DNA from: Blochmannia endosymbiont of Camponotus (Colobopsis) obliquus
GTDB lineage: Bacteria; Pseudomonadota; Gammaproteobacteria; Enterobacterales; Enterobacteriaceae
DNA: 64,000 nt
Reading direction: 5' to 3'
Assembly: GCF_000973545.1 (NCBI RefSeq)
Contig: NZ_CP010049.1
Coordinates: forward strand, 62,001-126,000
The notes beneath the pieces are model-generated. The model was not told the DNA's origin and made no database searches. It was given only the letters and a program-made list of their open reading frames with translations. Positions 1 through 10,382 of the stretch are shown in pieces. The position numbers and the translations under genes were made by a program. The first letter of the stretch is position 1, and the number at the start of each line of letters is the position of its first letter.

Positions 1-1
1 T

Positions 2-241
2 TTGCGTTTATTAAATATGTTGGATAAATTAGATTTATATATTACTGTTAAAGGTGGAGGGGTATTAGGACAAGCCGGTGCAGTACGTCATGGTATAACT
101 CGCGCATTAGTAGAATATGATGAAGAATTGCGTATTAAATTACGAGATGCTGGGTTTGTTACTCGAGATTCGCGACAAGTAGAACGTAAAAAGGTTGGGT
201 TGCGTAAGGCGCGAAAAAGTCCACAATTTTCTAAACGATAA
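2..241 (+). CDS. rpsI: 30S ribosomal protein S9, C-terminal part
   Basis: This is the C-terminal 79 residues of ribosomal protein S9, cut by the left edge of the window; the frame is already open at base 2 and the first codon is not a true start. S9 sits in the head of the 30S subunit and its C-terminal tail reaches toward the P-site tRNA. The conserved [12 protein letters not shown] segment, the [14 protein letters not shown] stretch and the basic tail ending RKSPQFSKR are all visible, so the functional tail is intact. It would normally follow rplM, which would lie outside the window. Stop codon at 239-241. Confidence 0.97.
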   Translation: MRLLNMLDKLDLYITVKGGGVLGQAGAVRHGITRALVEYDEELRIKLRDAGFVTRDSRQVERKKVGLRKARKSPQFSKR

Positions 242-752
242 TAGTAGATTTTTCTCATTGTAGTTTGTTATTATTTTCATTTTTATTTTATTAAAGAAAA
301 GAGTATGTGATGAATTTAGTAACTTTGATTTATAATGGATTTATGAGTTGCATCAGTATTTTTATATTTGTATTTTAAATATTAATGAAAAATTTTTTAG
401 GTCATGATAAATTAATTTTTAAATAATTAGTAGTTTGATGTTTTAGTATAAGGTTAAGTATTAACATTTATTATTATTTATTTTTATATAATGTTTTTGC
501 ATTGATGATGGATAAAATTAAGATTGAGTTGTTATGTAACATATAAATTTTATATTTTGTTGTGTTCAATTTTTCTGATTTTAATATATCGAAAATTTTA
601 ATCTTTTCTTTTTTTATAGTAAAAATAAGGATGTTGATATTACATCATATTCAGTTTGATTTTTTATAGTAATAAAGAATATTTTTGATTAATTAAAAAA
701 TTTTAGTATTTTTTTATGATTTTGACTAAGTATAATTTACATTTTATATAAG
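242..752. other. Intergenic spacer, no gene seen
   Basis: Very A+T-rich stretch between the convergent rpsI and dolP. I see no open frame resembling a known protein, no RNA gene and no convincing hairpin terminator. In E. coli rpsI is followed by sspA-sspB, which are absent here, so this probably marks an old deletion junction. Confidence 0.5.
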
Positions 753-1334
753 TTATATATAAGTAAAGGCAGTGGTGATGTGTTTTATATCTTTTATGTT
801 GCTGATTGTATTTATTAACATGTTTTCTTCTTGATGTGTAATTTCTCCTAATAGAAATACTTCTTTGTTCTCTGTAAGAATTTTTATATTTGATAGTATA
901 ATTTTGTTTTTAATAATTAGATACGAGCGAATTTTAGTAGTTATCCAAAAATCTATACATATTTTACGTAGAGATATTGGTTGATGTAAGCGTATTTCGT
1001 TGAATATCTGTTTAGTGCCTTTTGTTTTTATTGAAATTTGTACGGCTCGTTCAGCAAGTTTTTTATTTGGAGCTTGTCCTGTTAAAAGTACTTTGCCTTG
1101 ATATACAGTATTGATAACTCTTGTGTTTTGTTTGATATTTTTATCTTTTGATAAATTATTAGAAATATAAGTTTCTAATAATTTATCATCTATTTGTGTA
1201 CCTATGCTGCGGGGGTCATTGATACTTTTAGCAGCGATTATAGCAGTACTAATCATTATTCCACTCGTACAATTTTGTAAGATTATAATACATAATGATA
1301 GTATTGGTAGTATAATATGTATTTTAGTTTTCAT
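753..1334 (-). CDS. dolP: Outer-membrane BON-domain lipoprotein DolP
   Basis: Predicted outer-membrane lipoprotein of 193 residues, the family's usual length (E. coli 191). In E. coli DolP (formerly YraP) binds anionic phospholipid at division sites and supports outer-membrane integrity. The N-terminus has a hydrophobic signal segment and a lipobox-like LQNC (Cys22), then the family signature DPRSIGTQIDDK. Two BON domains follow, roughly residues 45-115 and 125-193, the second ending in ITTAFTYI as in E. coli. It is transcribed divergently from rsmI, as in the E. coli region, but yraN, diaA and lpoA between them are gone. A position -2 Asn is unusual for a lipobox, though the Cys is conserved. 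Confidence 0.9.
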   Translation of the reverse strand: MKTKIHIILPILSLCIIILQNCTSGIMISTAIIAAKSINDPRSIGTQIDDKLLETYISNNLSKDKNIKQNTRVINTVYQGKVLLTGQAPNKKLAERAVQISIKTKGTKQIFNEIRLHQPISLRKICIDFWITTKIRSYLIIKNKIILSNIKILTENKEVFLLGEITHQEENMLINTISNIKDIKHITTAFTYI

Positions 1335-1688
1335 TTTTATACCGTAAATTTAAGTAATTAGCAATTAATAAAATAGTTGATAAATAAAAAAATATGAATA
1401 ATATTTTTGTAAAGTTTTTATCTTTTGTAAAAAGTTATTCTTGTTAGTTTAATGCGTGATGTTATTGTTATCATTATTTAATAATGTTTATTAATTTTGA
1501 TTGGTAATGTGTTTATATTATACTCTAATGATGTTGTGCGTTATTTTATAATATAGAGATAGATTATATAAGTACACATATATAGTGATATATTAACTTG
1601 ATGTTGGTTTTTTTATAAAATATATATAAGGTAATTTTTTTATTTTTTTATTATTTTTTAGAATAATCCATAGTAAGAATGATATTAA
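1335..1688. other. Divergent intergenic region dolP/rsmI
   Basis: Spacer between the divergent dolP and rsmI genes that should contain both promoters. It is too A+T-rich for me to single out one -10/-35 pair. No trace of lpoA, yraN or diaA, which occupy this interval in E. coli, is recognisable. Confidence 0.45.
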
Positions 1689-2549
1689 ATGATGCAATTG
1701 TGTTCTTCAAATAAAGTTATTACTTCAACTTTATATATAGTACCAACTCCTATTGGTAATTTAGAAGATATAACGTGTAGAGCGCTGTCTGTTTTACAGA
1801 ACGTTGATCTTGTTGCTGCTGAAAATATTCGTCACACTGGTTTATTATTGCAACATTTTTCTATCAGACAATCTTTATTTTCATTTAATGTTCATAATGA
1901 AACACGAAATATTTTAGAGTTGTTATCAAAATTAAAATTGGGATATAGTATTGCTTTAGTATCTAAAGCTGGCACTCCTGTTGTTAATGATCCAGGGTAT
2001 CGCTTGGTAAGATGTTGTCATCAGCAAGGTATTAGAGTAGTACCTTTACCTGGTGCATGTGCAGCTATTACTGCTTTGTCTGCATCTGGATTGTTTTCTG
2101 ATCGCTTTTGTTGTGATGGTTTTTTGCCATCTAAACGTAGTCTGCGATTGGCACGGTTAAAATTTTTATTTAAAGAACCAAGAACGATGATATTTTATGA
2201 ATCTACGCATCGTTTAATGGATAGTTTGGAAGATATGTTAAATATTTTTGGATCTGATCGTTATGTAGTGTTGGCTCGAGAATTGACTAAATTATGGGAG
2301 TCTATTTATGGTGCTTCAATACAAAAATTATTTAATTGGTTACGAGCTGATAATATTCGTTATCGTGGTGAAATAGTTTTGGTTGTTGCAGGATATGTTT
2401 GTACACGCAGTAAAATATCTCCCGATATTTTACATACAGTGAAATTATTGACATCTGAATTATCTTTAAAAACAGCTATTATTTTAGCTTCAAGAATTTA
2501 TGGTGTAAAAAAAAATGATCTTTATCGTTATATGATGTCTGTTAAATGA
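1689..2549 (+). CDS. rsmI: 16S rRNA (cytidine1402-2'-O)-methyltransferase
   Basis: RsmI 2'-O-methylates C1402 in the 30S decoding centre using S-adenosylmethionine. At 286 residues it matches E. coli (286), and similarity runs end to end: [15 protein letters not shown] near residue 15, [10 protein letters not shown] near 48, NDPGYRLVR near 100, the [16 protein letters not shown] loop near 120, and the C-terminal helical part. Two signature positions differ from the family: the AAEDTR motif reads AAENIR (residues 43-48) and the SDAGTP motif reads SKAGTP (residues 92-97). The frame is otherwise intact, so I call it a gene and not a pseudogene. A second ATG lies at 1692. It is followed by the RNase P RNA gene. 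Confidence 0.93.
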   Translation: MMQLCSSNKVITSTLYIVPTPIGNLEDITCRALSVLQNVDLVAAENIRHTGLLLQHFSIRQSLFSFNVHNETRNILELLSKLKLGYSIALVSKAGTPVVNDPGYRLVRCCHQQGIRVVPLPGACAAITALSASGLFSDRFCCDGFLPSKRSLRLARLKFLFKEPRTMIFYESTHRLMDSLEDMLNIFGSDRYVVLARELTKLWESIYGASIQKLFNWLRADNIRYRGEIVLVVAGYVCTRSKISPDILHTVKLLTSELSLKTAIILASRIYGVKKNDLYRYMMSVK

Positions 2550-2588
2550 AAATGTTTTTATTTTTAGCATAGACATATATAATATATC

Positions 2589-2618
2589 TTGTACTGTAGG
2601 AGTTGTGTGATGTATAAT
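2589..2618 (+). promoter_or_regulatory. Candidate sigma70 promoter for rnpB
   Basis: TTGTAC at 2589-2594 and a perfect TATAAT at 2613-2618 are separated by 18 bases, upstream of the RNase P RNA. It would start transcription near 2625, about 37 bases before the 5' end inferred from helix P1, so it would imply a processed leader. In sequence this A+T-rich such a match can also occur by chance. Confidence 0.35.
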
Positions 2619-2661
2619 ATGGTGGGCTATTGTAATAGCATAGAGTTATCATGTATTTTTA

Positions 2662-3118
2662 TGGAGTTAACTAGATAATCGCTGTTTCTTTGATTAATTA
2701 TTTAAAAATATTTAACAAAATAATTAATGTAGTAATAGTAGAAAAAGAGGAAAGTCCGGGCTCCATAGAGCAGAGTGCCAGGTAACACCTGGGAGATGTG
2801 AATCTACGACTAGTGCAACAGAAAATAAACCGCCTATTAAATTTTTTTTATTAATAGTAGTATAAGTATTAATTAAGTTATATTAATTATTAGCGAAATT
2901 ATTATTAGGTAAGGGTGAAATGGTGTGGTAAGAGCACACCACATATTTTGGTAACAAATATGGTATGGTAAACTTCCACTTGGAGCAAGGCCAAATAATA
3001 GTTCAGTAAAATATGGCTCGTATTGAACTTTGGGTGGGCCGCTTTTGAGTCAATATGTGAATATTGGCCTAGATGAATGATTATCCATGACAGAACCCGG
3101 CTTACAGTTAACTCCAAT
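2662..3118 (+). ncRNA. rnpB: RNase P RNA (M1 RNA, type A)
   Basis: Catalytic RNA of ribonuclease P, which removes 5' leaders from pre-tRNAs. The ends were set by helix P1: GGAGTTAACT at 2663-2672 pairs perfectly with AGTTAACTCC at 3106-3115. The most conserved blocks are unmistakable: GAGGAAAGTCCGGGCTCC near 2747-2764, GTGCCAGGTAACACCTGG, AGGTAAGGGTGAAA near 2910, GAGCAAGGCCAAATA, TGGCCTAGATGAATGA and the 3' ACAGAACCCGGCTTA. P3 is an A+T-rich hairpin. The P12 region between CCGCC and AGGTAAGG is about 72 bases, against about 22 in E. coli, so this arm is enlarged. An open frame on the opposite strand is an artefact of this RNA. Confidence 0.96.
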
Positions 3119-3120
3119 TT

Positions 3121-3503
3121 TTATATTTTTTAGTTTAATGTGTTTTTTATTTTTTTTTGAAAAATATATTTTTCTTATTACATTAAAATAATTTGTTTTT
3201 TTTGTGTATTGAGTTTTAAGTTTTTATGTTAAAATAAATTAGTAATGAATAATGTAACTTTATATTTTGTTGTTTTATTTTCATTGTGCTACTAAATTTT
3301 ATTTTTTTATAAACTGTGTTATTGATAGTTTTGAATCATAATAGTATACTAGTCTTATTTATTACAGGTTCTGTATAAAGTTATGATTTAATGATATGTG
3401 TAATAGGTGCGATATTATTTGTTAACATAATGTTTTTTGGTTTATTTTTTCAGGATAATGGCGTACAAGATTGGTATTGTATCTTGAATGAGAATTGTAA
3501 ATA
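3121..3503. other. Intergenic spacer rnpB-yqjA
   Basis: T-rich spacer without a recognisable gene. A short T-run directly follows the RNase P RNA and may serve in 3' end formation, but no separate hairpin is evident. It must also carry the promoter of yqjA. Confidence 0.4.
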
Positions 3504-4052
3504 ATGAATATTTTAAAGGATGTATTGTACGCGTTGTGGCAACATAATTTTGAAATTTTTTCTAATTTTAGTTTAGTTTTTGTTATTTATTTATTGGTTT
3601 TTATTGTTCTTGTATTAGAAAATGGTGTTTTACCTGCAGCATTTTTACCTGGAGATAGTTTGTTAATTTTTACTGGTGTGTTGATTTCAAAGGGCACTTT
3701 AAGTTTTCCTATTACTTTGAGTTTACTAACTGTTGCTGCTAGTTTAGGTAGTTGGATGAGTTATTTGCAAGGTAGATTTTTAGAAAATAATAAGTTTATA
3801 CAGAGTTGTTTTGCTCGATTACCTAAATATTATCACCATCGCGCGTATCAAATGTTTCATAATCATGGTTTATTTGTTGCTTTAATTGTTAGTCGTTTTA
3901 TTGCTTTTATTCGTACTTTATTACCAATAATTGTTGGTTTTTCTGGGTTATGTAGTTTTCGTTTTCATTTTTTTAATTGGATAAGTGCTTTTTTATGGGT
4001 ATTAGTTCTTACCGTTTTAGGTTTTATATTGGGTAATACTATTGTTTTTTAA
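3504..4052 (+). CDS. yqjA: DedA-family inner-membrane protein, C-terminally shortened
   Basis: DedA-family membrane protein closest to E. coli YqjA, whose family supports proton-motive-force-dependent membrane homeostasis and undecaprenyl-phosphate or lipid handling. The FLENGxLPAAFLPGDSLL signature near residue 38 carries the conserved Glu and Asp; the basic SRFIAFIRTLLP segment near residue 130 carries both essential arginines. Several hydrophobic segments are visible. It has 182 residues where E. coli YqjA has about 220: the frame stops right after LGFILGNTIVF, so the last transmembrane helix and tail are absent and the following bases do not encode one in any frame. The paralogue YghB is a possible alternative, but N-terminal similarity favours YqjA. 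Confidence 0.85.
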   Translation: MNILKDVLYALWQHNFEIFSNFSLVFVIYLLVFIVLVLENGVLPAAFLPGDSLLIFTGVLISKGTLSFPITLSLLTVAASLGSWMSYLQGRFLENNKFIQSCFARLPKYYHHRAYQMFHNHGLFVALIVSRFIAFIRTLLPIIVGFSGLCSFRFHFFNWISAFLWVLVLTVLGFILGNTIVF

Positions 4053-4457
4053 TGAGGTATGAGCGAGAGAGAAGAGCATTATAATTTATAATGTGTAGCA
4101 TTTTTTTATTTTGTGTCATTATCGTTGGTGATTAAGTCGGCTATTAGTTTATAAAATGGCACAGCGGTATGTATACTTAAGAAATAATGACTTTATAAAT
4201 ATTTTTTAAAGTAGTGGTATAAGATAATGTTGTTGTTTAGAGTAAGCATGTTTTAAATAATTATTTTTTTACTGTTTTTAATATTAATATATCTGACATG
4301 AATTAATATTTGTGTATGAAATGAATGTTTTGAATTATCAGATTATAAGATATTACAGAGTGTTAACATTACATATCACATCAAGAAATGTAAGACAAGA
4401 CTGTTTTTTAGAATAGACGTTAGTTTAGTTTTTTGTGTTTAAATATATCTGACGGAT
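4053..4457. other. Intergenic spacer yqjA-tRNA-Ile2
   Basis: Non-coding spacer between the converging yqjA and the minus-strand tRNA. No homologous frame and no strong hairpin was seen. Confidence 0.4.
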
Positions 4458-4532
4458 TGGCCCTTGCTGGATTTGAACCAGCGACCAAGTGATTATGAGT
4501 CACCTGCTCTAACCAATCTGAGCTAAAGGGCC
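4458..4532 (-). tRNA. ileX: tRNA-Ile2 (anticodon CAT, lysidine type)
   Basis: Minus-strand cloverleaf of 75 bases. The acceptor GGCCCTT pairs with AAGGGCC, the D arm is GCTC...GAGC, the anticodon loop CTCATAA gives CAT, and the T arm is GCTGG-TTCAAAT-CCAGC. The overall sequence follows E. coli ileX, not elongator tRNA-Met, so C34 is expected to be converted to lysidine by TilS to read AUA. Position beside rpoD matches E. coli. No 3' CCA is encoded; the bases after the discriminator A read ATC. Confidence 0.93.
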
Positions 4533-4867
4533 TTACTTAGTTATATTTTATTATGAGATATTTGCAAAAATTTATGCAAAAAAATTACTCTATGTCTTAA
4601 AAATATTATTATTTGTTTATTTTTACTACGACAATTGGAGTATACTATATTAATTAATAATTTAAAAGTTAATATTTAAAGATTTTACTTGATGTAACTA
4701 AGTATTTTTAAATATTTATAATATTTGTTTTTAACAGTAAGGTGATGCGCTGCTATTATAAAAAATTATTGATAGTATTTGTGATTCAAATTTTTCATGA
4801 TGGTTAAAATGTTTATTTTATGTATAAATTACATTTTTGTTATATTTTGTTTTATGTTGTGTTTAAT
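4533..4867. other. Intergenic spacer downstream of rpoD
   Basis: A+T-rich spacer between rpoD and the tRNA-Ile2 gene, which lie in the same orientation. It probably holds the end of the rpsU-dnaG-rpoD transcript and the tRNA promoter, but I cannot assign either. Confidence 0.35.
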
Positions 4868-6721
4868 TTAATCATCTAAAAAACTACGTAAGATTTCAGA
4901 TCTACTTGGATGACGCAACTTTCTTAATGCTTTAGCTTCAATTTGACGGATGCGTTCTCTAGTTACATCAAATTGTTTACCAACTTCTTCTAGTGTGTGA
5001 TCGGAAGTCATATCAATACCGAAACGCATACGTAGTACTTTTGCTTCTCTTGGAGTTAATCCAGCTAATACGTCTTGCGTCGCAGAGCGTAAATTTTCTG
5101 ATGTTGCTAACTCATGAGGTAATTCTAATGAAGAGTCTTCGATGAAATCTCCTAAATGGGAGTCTTCGTCGTCTCCAATAGGTGTTTCCATAGAAATAGG
5201 TTCTTTTGCAATTTTAAGTACTTTGCGAATTTTATCTTCTGGCATCAACATTCTTTCAGATAATTCTTCTGGGCTAGGTTCATGTCCGATCTCTTGTAAC
5301 ATTTGTCTTGAAATGCGATTAAGTTTATTGATTGTTTCAATCATATGTACTGGAATTCTTATGGTGCGTGCCTGGTCTGCTATAGAACGTGTAATAGCTT
5401 GTCTAATCCACCAGGTAGCATAAGTAGAAAATTTATAACCACGGCGATATTCAAATTTGTCTACTGCTTTCATTAAACCAATATTTCCTTCTTGAATTAA
5501 ATCTAAAAATTGTAATCCTCTGTTAGTATACTTTTTAGCAATAGAAATTACTAAACGTAAATTGGCTTCAACCATTTCTTTTTTTGCTCTTTTAGCTTTT
5601 GCTTCACCGATTGACATACGCTTATTAATATCTTTTATTTGTTTTATGGTTAGTCCGGTTTCTTCTTCTATGTCATGTAATTTATTTAAACTACAAAGAA
5701 CTTTTTGGTAAATGTTATTTAATTTTTCAGACCATGGTTGATTCATTGTTTGTGCTGTTTTAAACCAATGTTCATTAGCTTCGTTACCTACGAATAATGT
5801 AATAAAAATTTTTTTTGGCATTTTGCTATTTTCAACGCATAGTTTCATAATAAAACGTTCTTGGATTCTAATACGTTCCATCATAATACGCATATTATTT
5901 ACTAAATGATCAAACTGTTTGGGAACGAGTCTAAATTGTTTGAATATATCAGAAAGCTTAAAGATTTCTTCTATTGCTTTTATGTGATTACGTCCGTTAA
6001 ATTTAATTATTGTTTGTGTTATTTCATATTGTTTCTTTAATTCTATAAATTTTTGACGGGCTAATTTTGGATCTATATTGTTATCGTCATCATTATTGTT
6101 TTCTTCTTCTTCATGTTCTTCTTCGTTTTTTTGACTTATAAGTTCCGTACGTTGAACCTCGGAGTGTATAGATATTGTATTGGCAGGTGTGTCTTCTTTT
6201 GCATTAGGATCAACAAATCCTGTAATTAAATCTGAAAGACGGGTTTCGCCAATATCTACACGTTTATATTGCTCTAATAAGTAAGTAATTGCTTCTGGAT
6301 ATTCAGCGACTGAACATTGGACTTGATTAATACCATCCTCAATTCGTTTGGCAATATTAATTTCTCCTTCTCTGGTAAGTAGTTCTACTGTCCCCATTTC
6401 TCGCATGTACATACGCACCGGATCGGTTGTTTGACCTATTTCAGATTCGACGTGGGACGATAAGGCTTGGACAGCAGCTGCAGTTATATCTTCGTCTGCA
6501 TCAGGAGCACTATCTTCGACCAATAAAAACTCGTCAGTGTCAGGCGCTTCTTCTACTACTTTAATACCCATGTCATTAATCATTTTGATAATATCTTCAA
6601 TTTGTTCCGCATCTATAACATCATCTGGAAGGTGATCATTAATTTCGGAAATAGTTAAATATCCTTGTTCTTTACCACGAATGATAAGAATTTCAAGTTG
6701 TGATTGTGAAGTATTTTCCAT
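4868..6721 (-). CDS. rpoD: RNA polymerase primary sigma factor sigma70
   Basis: Housekeeping sigma factor that directs RNA polymerase to -10/-35 promoters. I start it at the ATG at 6721, which gives a 617-residue protein beginning MENTSQSQ in line with E. coli MEQNPQSQ (613 residues); an in-frame ATG nine codons upstream would add residues with no counterpart. Visible in order: region 1.1, [21 protein letters not shown] (region 1.2), the acidic non-conserved region with an [12 protein letters not shown] run, regions 2.1-2.4 including [15 protein letters not shown], region 3, and region 4.2 [18 protein letters not shown]. It ends the rpsU-dnaG-rpoD operon. The DNA-binding regions are nearly unchanged, so ordinary promoter recognition is expected. 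Confidence 0.98.
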   Translation of the reverse strand: MENTSQSQLEILIIRGKEQGYLTISEINDHLPDDVIDAEQIEDIIKMINDMGIKVVEEAPDTDEFLLVEDSAPDADEDITAAAVQALSSHVESEIGQTTDPVRMYMREMGTVELLTREGEINIAKRIEDGINQVQCSVAEYPEAITYLLEQYKRVDIGETRLSDLITGFVDPNAKEDTPANTISIHSEVQRTELISQKNEEEHEEEENNNDDDNNIDPKLARQKFIELKKQYEITQTIIKFNGRNHIKAIEEIFKLSDIFKQFRLVPKQFDHLVNNMRIMMERIRIQERFIMKLCVENSKMPKKIFITLFVGNEANEHWFKTAQTMNQPWSEKLNNIYQKVLCSLNKLHDIEEETGLTIKQIKDINKRMSIGEAKAKRAKKEMVEANLRLVISIAKKYTNRGLQFLDLIQEGNIGLMKAVDKFEYRRGYKFSTYATWWIRQAITRSIADQARTIRIPVHMIETINKLNRISRQMLQEIGHEPSPEELSERMLMPEDKIRKVLKIAKEPISMETPIGDDEDSHLGDFIEDSSLELPHELATSENLRSATQDVLAGLTPREAKVLRMRFGIDMTSDHTLEEVGKQFDVTRERIRQIEAKALRKLRHPSRSEILRSFLDD

Positions 6722-6902
6722 AAAATTGATAGTCGTATTTTTGTACAATTAAGTATGTTTTAATATTTTAGATCTTAATAGTTTCAGATTATTTCATTTT
6801 AATAAATTTACATTGCTAATAAAATAATATTATTTGTATATATAGTGTATTATATGAATATTTCATTTCATAAAATATTATTCTTATTTAATGTTATATA
6901 TT

Positions 6903-8657
6903 TTATATTTTTTGTGTTAGTGTTTGATTTAATAACCATAACTCTTTACGTTCCTTGATTGTGAGTTTTTGTATTCTATCTCGCGCAATTAATTTTTCTT
7001 GTCGTTTTTTTAATATATCGTCATATAATCTTGTTAGTATATCAATAAATTTTTTTTCAATTTCGTTATATGTAATCATATGGTTCCATTTTGTAAATAT
7101 TTCGAGTTGCTTATATGTTTTGTTGTTATTGTAATAATATTGTATTAATTCAGCAGATGTTAGTTTTGGTTGTGTTTGACAAAATTGAACTAATTCAGTA
7201 AAAAATGTCATTTCAGGCAAATTAATTTTTTCTAGTCCCGTTATTGTAGGTACTAGAAAAGCAAGTTGTGGTTTTTTTGTTAATAGTGTTATTAGCATAT
7301 GCAAGGTTGTATTTTTTTTCTGTTTTTGTATGTAGTGATTTGTCTGTATTATTTTTTTTTTTATAATTTTTTCTAAGTATATGTTATCGAGTATACCAAT
7401 TTTAATTCCTAATTGTTGACGCAGACAAATACGTAATATTTTTCCTGGTATTTTATTAATTATGGGTAATGCTAAAAAACTTAGCTGTGCACGTCCTTCC
7501 GAAGTATTTAAATTAACTTGAGTAAGTAGTTTATTAAATAGAAAAGTAGATAGTGGTTGTGCTTTTTCAATTAATATAGTGAATTCTTTTTTTCCTATTT
7601 TACGTATTAGGGTATCAGGATCTTCTCCTTTAGGTAAGAACATAAAATACATTTGATGGTTATCAGTTAAATAAGGAATTGTTATGTTTAGTGTACGCCA
7701 GGCGGCTTTTTGTCCTGCTAAATCTCCATCATAACAACAAATAATTTTATTGGTTATTTTGTATAGTTGTTGTATATGTTCATTTGTTGTTGATGTACCT
7801 AAAGAAGCTACTGCATAGTTAATGCCAAATTGTGTTAGTGTAATAACATCCATGTATCCTTCAACTATAAGTATTTGCGATATTTTTTTGTTTGTATTTT
7901 TTATTTCGTATAGGCCATATAATTGTTTTTTTTTACAAAAAATATTACTTTCTGGTGAATTAAGGTATTTAGGTGTATCATCATGGTTAATTGCGCGACC
8001 TCCAAAAGCAATTACTTGTCCTTTATAGTTGCGTATAGGAAACATAATACGTTTACGAAAGAGATCATAAATTTGTCCTTTGTTATTTTTGACGATCATG
8101 CCAACTTCATTCAATAGAATTTGTGTTTGTTGTGATGTATTAAAGATTTTTATTACATTACTGTATCCTTCTGGAGCGAAACCTATAGCAAAATATTTAA
8201 TTATTGTTTTATTTAAACCTCGATTTGCTAAATATTTTTTAGCTAACAATGATGAAGTTTGTGTTAAATTGTTATGGTAAAATGTTGTTAGGCGGTTCAT
8301 TAATGTGTATAATGTTTGATATTGTTTGTCTTTTATCAGATAATTTATGACATTACCTTCATACATTATTTTCATGTTGTGAAGATATGCCAGTTCTTTA
8401 ATTGATTCTATAAAGTTAAATTTGTTATAATGCATTATAAAATCAATGGCGTTTCCATGTATACCGCAACTAAAACAGTAAAAAAATTGTTTTTCTTCGC
8501 TAACAGTAAATGATGGATTTTTTTCATCATGGAATGGGCAATTGGCATAAAAATTTTTGCCGTGTTTTTTGAGTTGTATTTTTTGATGTATAAGGTTTAC
8601 AATGTTAGTACGCGCAACCAATTCGTTAATTAATTTATTTGGAATTTTGTCAGCCAT
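6903..8657 (-). CDS. dnaG: DNA primase
   Basis: Synthesises RNA primers for chromosome replication in partnership with DnaB helicase. Its 584 residues match E. coli (581). The N-terminal CHC2 zinc domain has ligands Cys40, His43, Cys61 and Cys64. The TOPRIM catalytic core shows the acidic VEGYMDV motif and the DGD of CCYDGDLAGQKAAW, and the RNA polymerase domain GGRAxxxDDTPKYLNSPE precedes them. The C-terminal helicase-binding domain extends to LWLLNQTLTQKI as in E. coli but is less conserved and Lys/Asn-rich. Middle gene of the macromolecular synthesis operon, with 181 bases between it and rpoD and 169 bases to rpsU. Confidence 0.97.
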   Translation of the reverse strand: MADKIPNKLINELVARTNIVNLIHQKIQLKKHGKNFYANCPFHDEKNPSFTVSEEKQFFYCFSCGIHGNAIDFIMHYNKFNFIESIKELAYLHNMKIMYEGNVINYLIKDKQYQTLYTLMNRLTTFYHNNLTQTSSLLAKKYLANRGLNKTIIKYFAIGFAPEGYSNVIKIFNTSQQTQILLNEVGMIVKNNKGQIYDLFRKRIMFPIRNYKGQVIAFGGRAINHDDTPKYLNSPESNIFCKKKQLYGLYEIKNTNKKISQILIVEGYMDVITLTQFGINYAVASLGTSTTNEHIQQLYKITNKIICCYDGDLAGQKAAWRTLNITIPYLTDNHQMYFMFLPKGEDPDTLIRKIGKKEFTILIEKAQPLSTFLFNKLLTQVNLNTSEGRAQLSFLALPIINKIPGKILRICLRQQLGIKIGILDNIYLEKIIKKKIIQTNHYIQKQKKNTTLHMLITLLTKKPQLAFLVPTITGLEKINLPEMTFFTELVQFCQTQPKLTSAELIQYYYNNNKTYKQLEIFTKWNHMITYNEIEKKFIDILTRLYDDILKKRQEKLIARDRIQKLTIKERKELWLLNQTLTQKI

Positions 8658-8826
8658 AATTTTGTTAGATTATTACTTTGTAATTTACAGTTACTTGCTA
8701 ATTGTGTTTTAATAATTTAATAATATAAAGACATAGACATTAGTTATTTTTCATTTTTTGTTATATATTTTCGCATATATATTTTATTGTAAGAATAGTA
8801 TGAATTTTTTATTGGTTTTTTCTAAA

Positions 8827-9057
<231 letters not shown>

Positions 9058-9302
9058 TTAATTATGTTAAGGTTAAGTTTTTGTAATTTTTTGATTTCGT
9101 TTATATATCATGAAAAATCTTCTTATGGAAATTTTACTGTAATTGATAACTCACTGTAAAGGTTTTGTTTATGTATTTTGTATATTTAGAAAGATAAAAT
9201 ATTGTAATGTTAACACATTTGTACAATATTTATTAATTTAATCGTTGCGACAACAGCTATCATTATCATTTTGATTATTATCGGGTAGTATATAGATATA
9301 AT

Positions 9303-10319
9303 ATGCGCGTATTAGGTATTGAAACATCTTGTGATGAAACTTGTGTAGCAATTTACGATAAAAATTATGGATTGCTATCAAATAATGTTTATAGTCAAGC
9401 AAATTTACACACTGATTATGGAGGTGTGGTTCCTGAACTTGCAGCTAGAGATCATGTATGTAAAATTGTTCCTTTAATTAAACAATCGTTAGTACAGGCG
9501 AAAGTAGAATTATCAGATATTGATGGAATAGCATATACTGCCGGACCTGGTTTAGTAAGTTCATTGATGGTTGGTGCAACTGTTGGTTGTTCTCTTGCTT
9601 ATGCTTTACAAATTCCAGCTATTTCTATTAATCATATGGAAGGTCATTTGTTATCTCCAATGTTAGAAGAGCCTAGTGGCATACAGTTTCCTTGTATCGC
9701 ATTGTTAGTATCTGGAGGGCATACTCAACTTATTTTAGCATCTTCTATAGGTCAGTATAAAATATTAGGGGAATCTTTAGATGATGCAGCTGGTGAAGCA
9801 TTTGATAAAGTTGCTAAATTATTAAAATTAGGTTATCCAGGAGGAGATTTGTTATCTAGACTAGCAAGAAATGGTGTTCCTAATACTTATGTTTTTCCTC
9901 GTCCTATGATAAAAACAACAAATTTAAATTTTAGTTTTTCTGGTTTAAAAACATATGTTGCTAATATAGTTAAGTGTAGTGATGATGATGCTCAAATATA
10001 TGCTAATATAGCGCGTTCTTTTGAAGATGCTATGATAGATATCTTAGTTGTTAAGTGTCGTTGTGCTTTAAAGTTGACAAATTTAAGATATTTAGTCATT
10101 GCTGGTGGAGTCAGTGCAAATATAGAATTGCGTAAGGCATGTACAAAGATGATGCATTTAATGGGTGGTAAATTATTTTGTGTTAGTCCTAAATTTTGTA
10201 CGGATAATGCTGCAATGATTGCTTATGTTGGTATAATGAGATTAAAAGCTGGTGGAGTAATTCCTAGTCGTGGCTTATCCATATCAGTTCGTCCACGATG
10301 GTCTATAGAGTCGTTATAG
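9303..10319 (+). CDS. tsaD: tRNA N6-threonylcarbamoyladenosine synthase subunit TsaD
   Basis: Catalytic subunit (ASKHA fold) that transfers the threonylcarbamoyl group to A37 of tRNAs reading ANN codons, acting with TsaB and TsaE. All 338 residues align with E. coli (337). The metal site HMEGH has His111 and His115; the phosphate loop SGGHTQL, the [10 protein letters not shown] segment, FSFSGLKT and the C-terminal [11 protein letters not shown] with its metal Asp are present. It opens a plus-strand transcription unit divergent from rpsU. The partner tsaE lies at 31721; tsaB and tsaC are not in this window. Confidence 0.97.
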   Translation: MRVLGIETSCDETCVAIYDKNYGLLSNNVYSQANLHTDYGGVVPELAARDHVCKIVPLIKQSLVQAKVELSDIDGIAYTAGPGLVSSLMVGATVGCSLAYALQIPAISINHMEGHLLSPMLEEPSGIQFPCIALLVSGGHTQLILASSIGQYKILGESLDDAAGEAFDKVAKLLKLGYPGGDLLSRLARNGVPNTYVFPRPMIKTTNLNFSFSGLKTYVANIVKCSDDDAQIYANIARSFEDAMIDILVVKCRCALKLTNLRYLVIAGGVSANIELRKACTKMMHLMGGKLFCVSPKFCTDNAAMIAYVGIMRLKAGGVIPSRGLSISVRPRWSIESL

Positions 10320-10382
10320 ATATATTTAAATTTTTGGTATATAGGGTTTTGTTGTGTAGTTTAGAATTATTTTGCTATTTTT

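Noticed and set aside
2905..3117. Open frame of 70 codons on the minus strand
   Set aside because: It lies wholly within the RNase P RNA, opposite its conserved core, and has no protein similarity.
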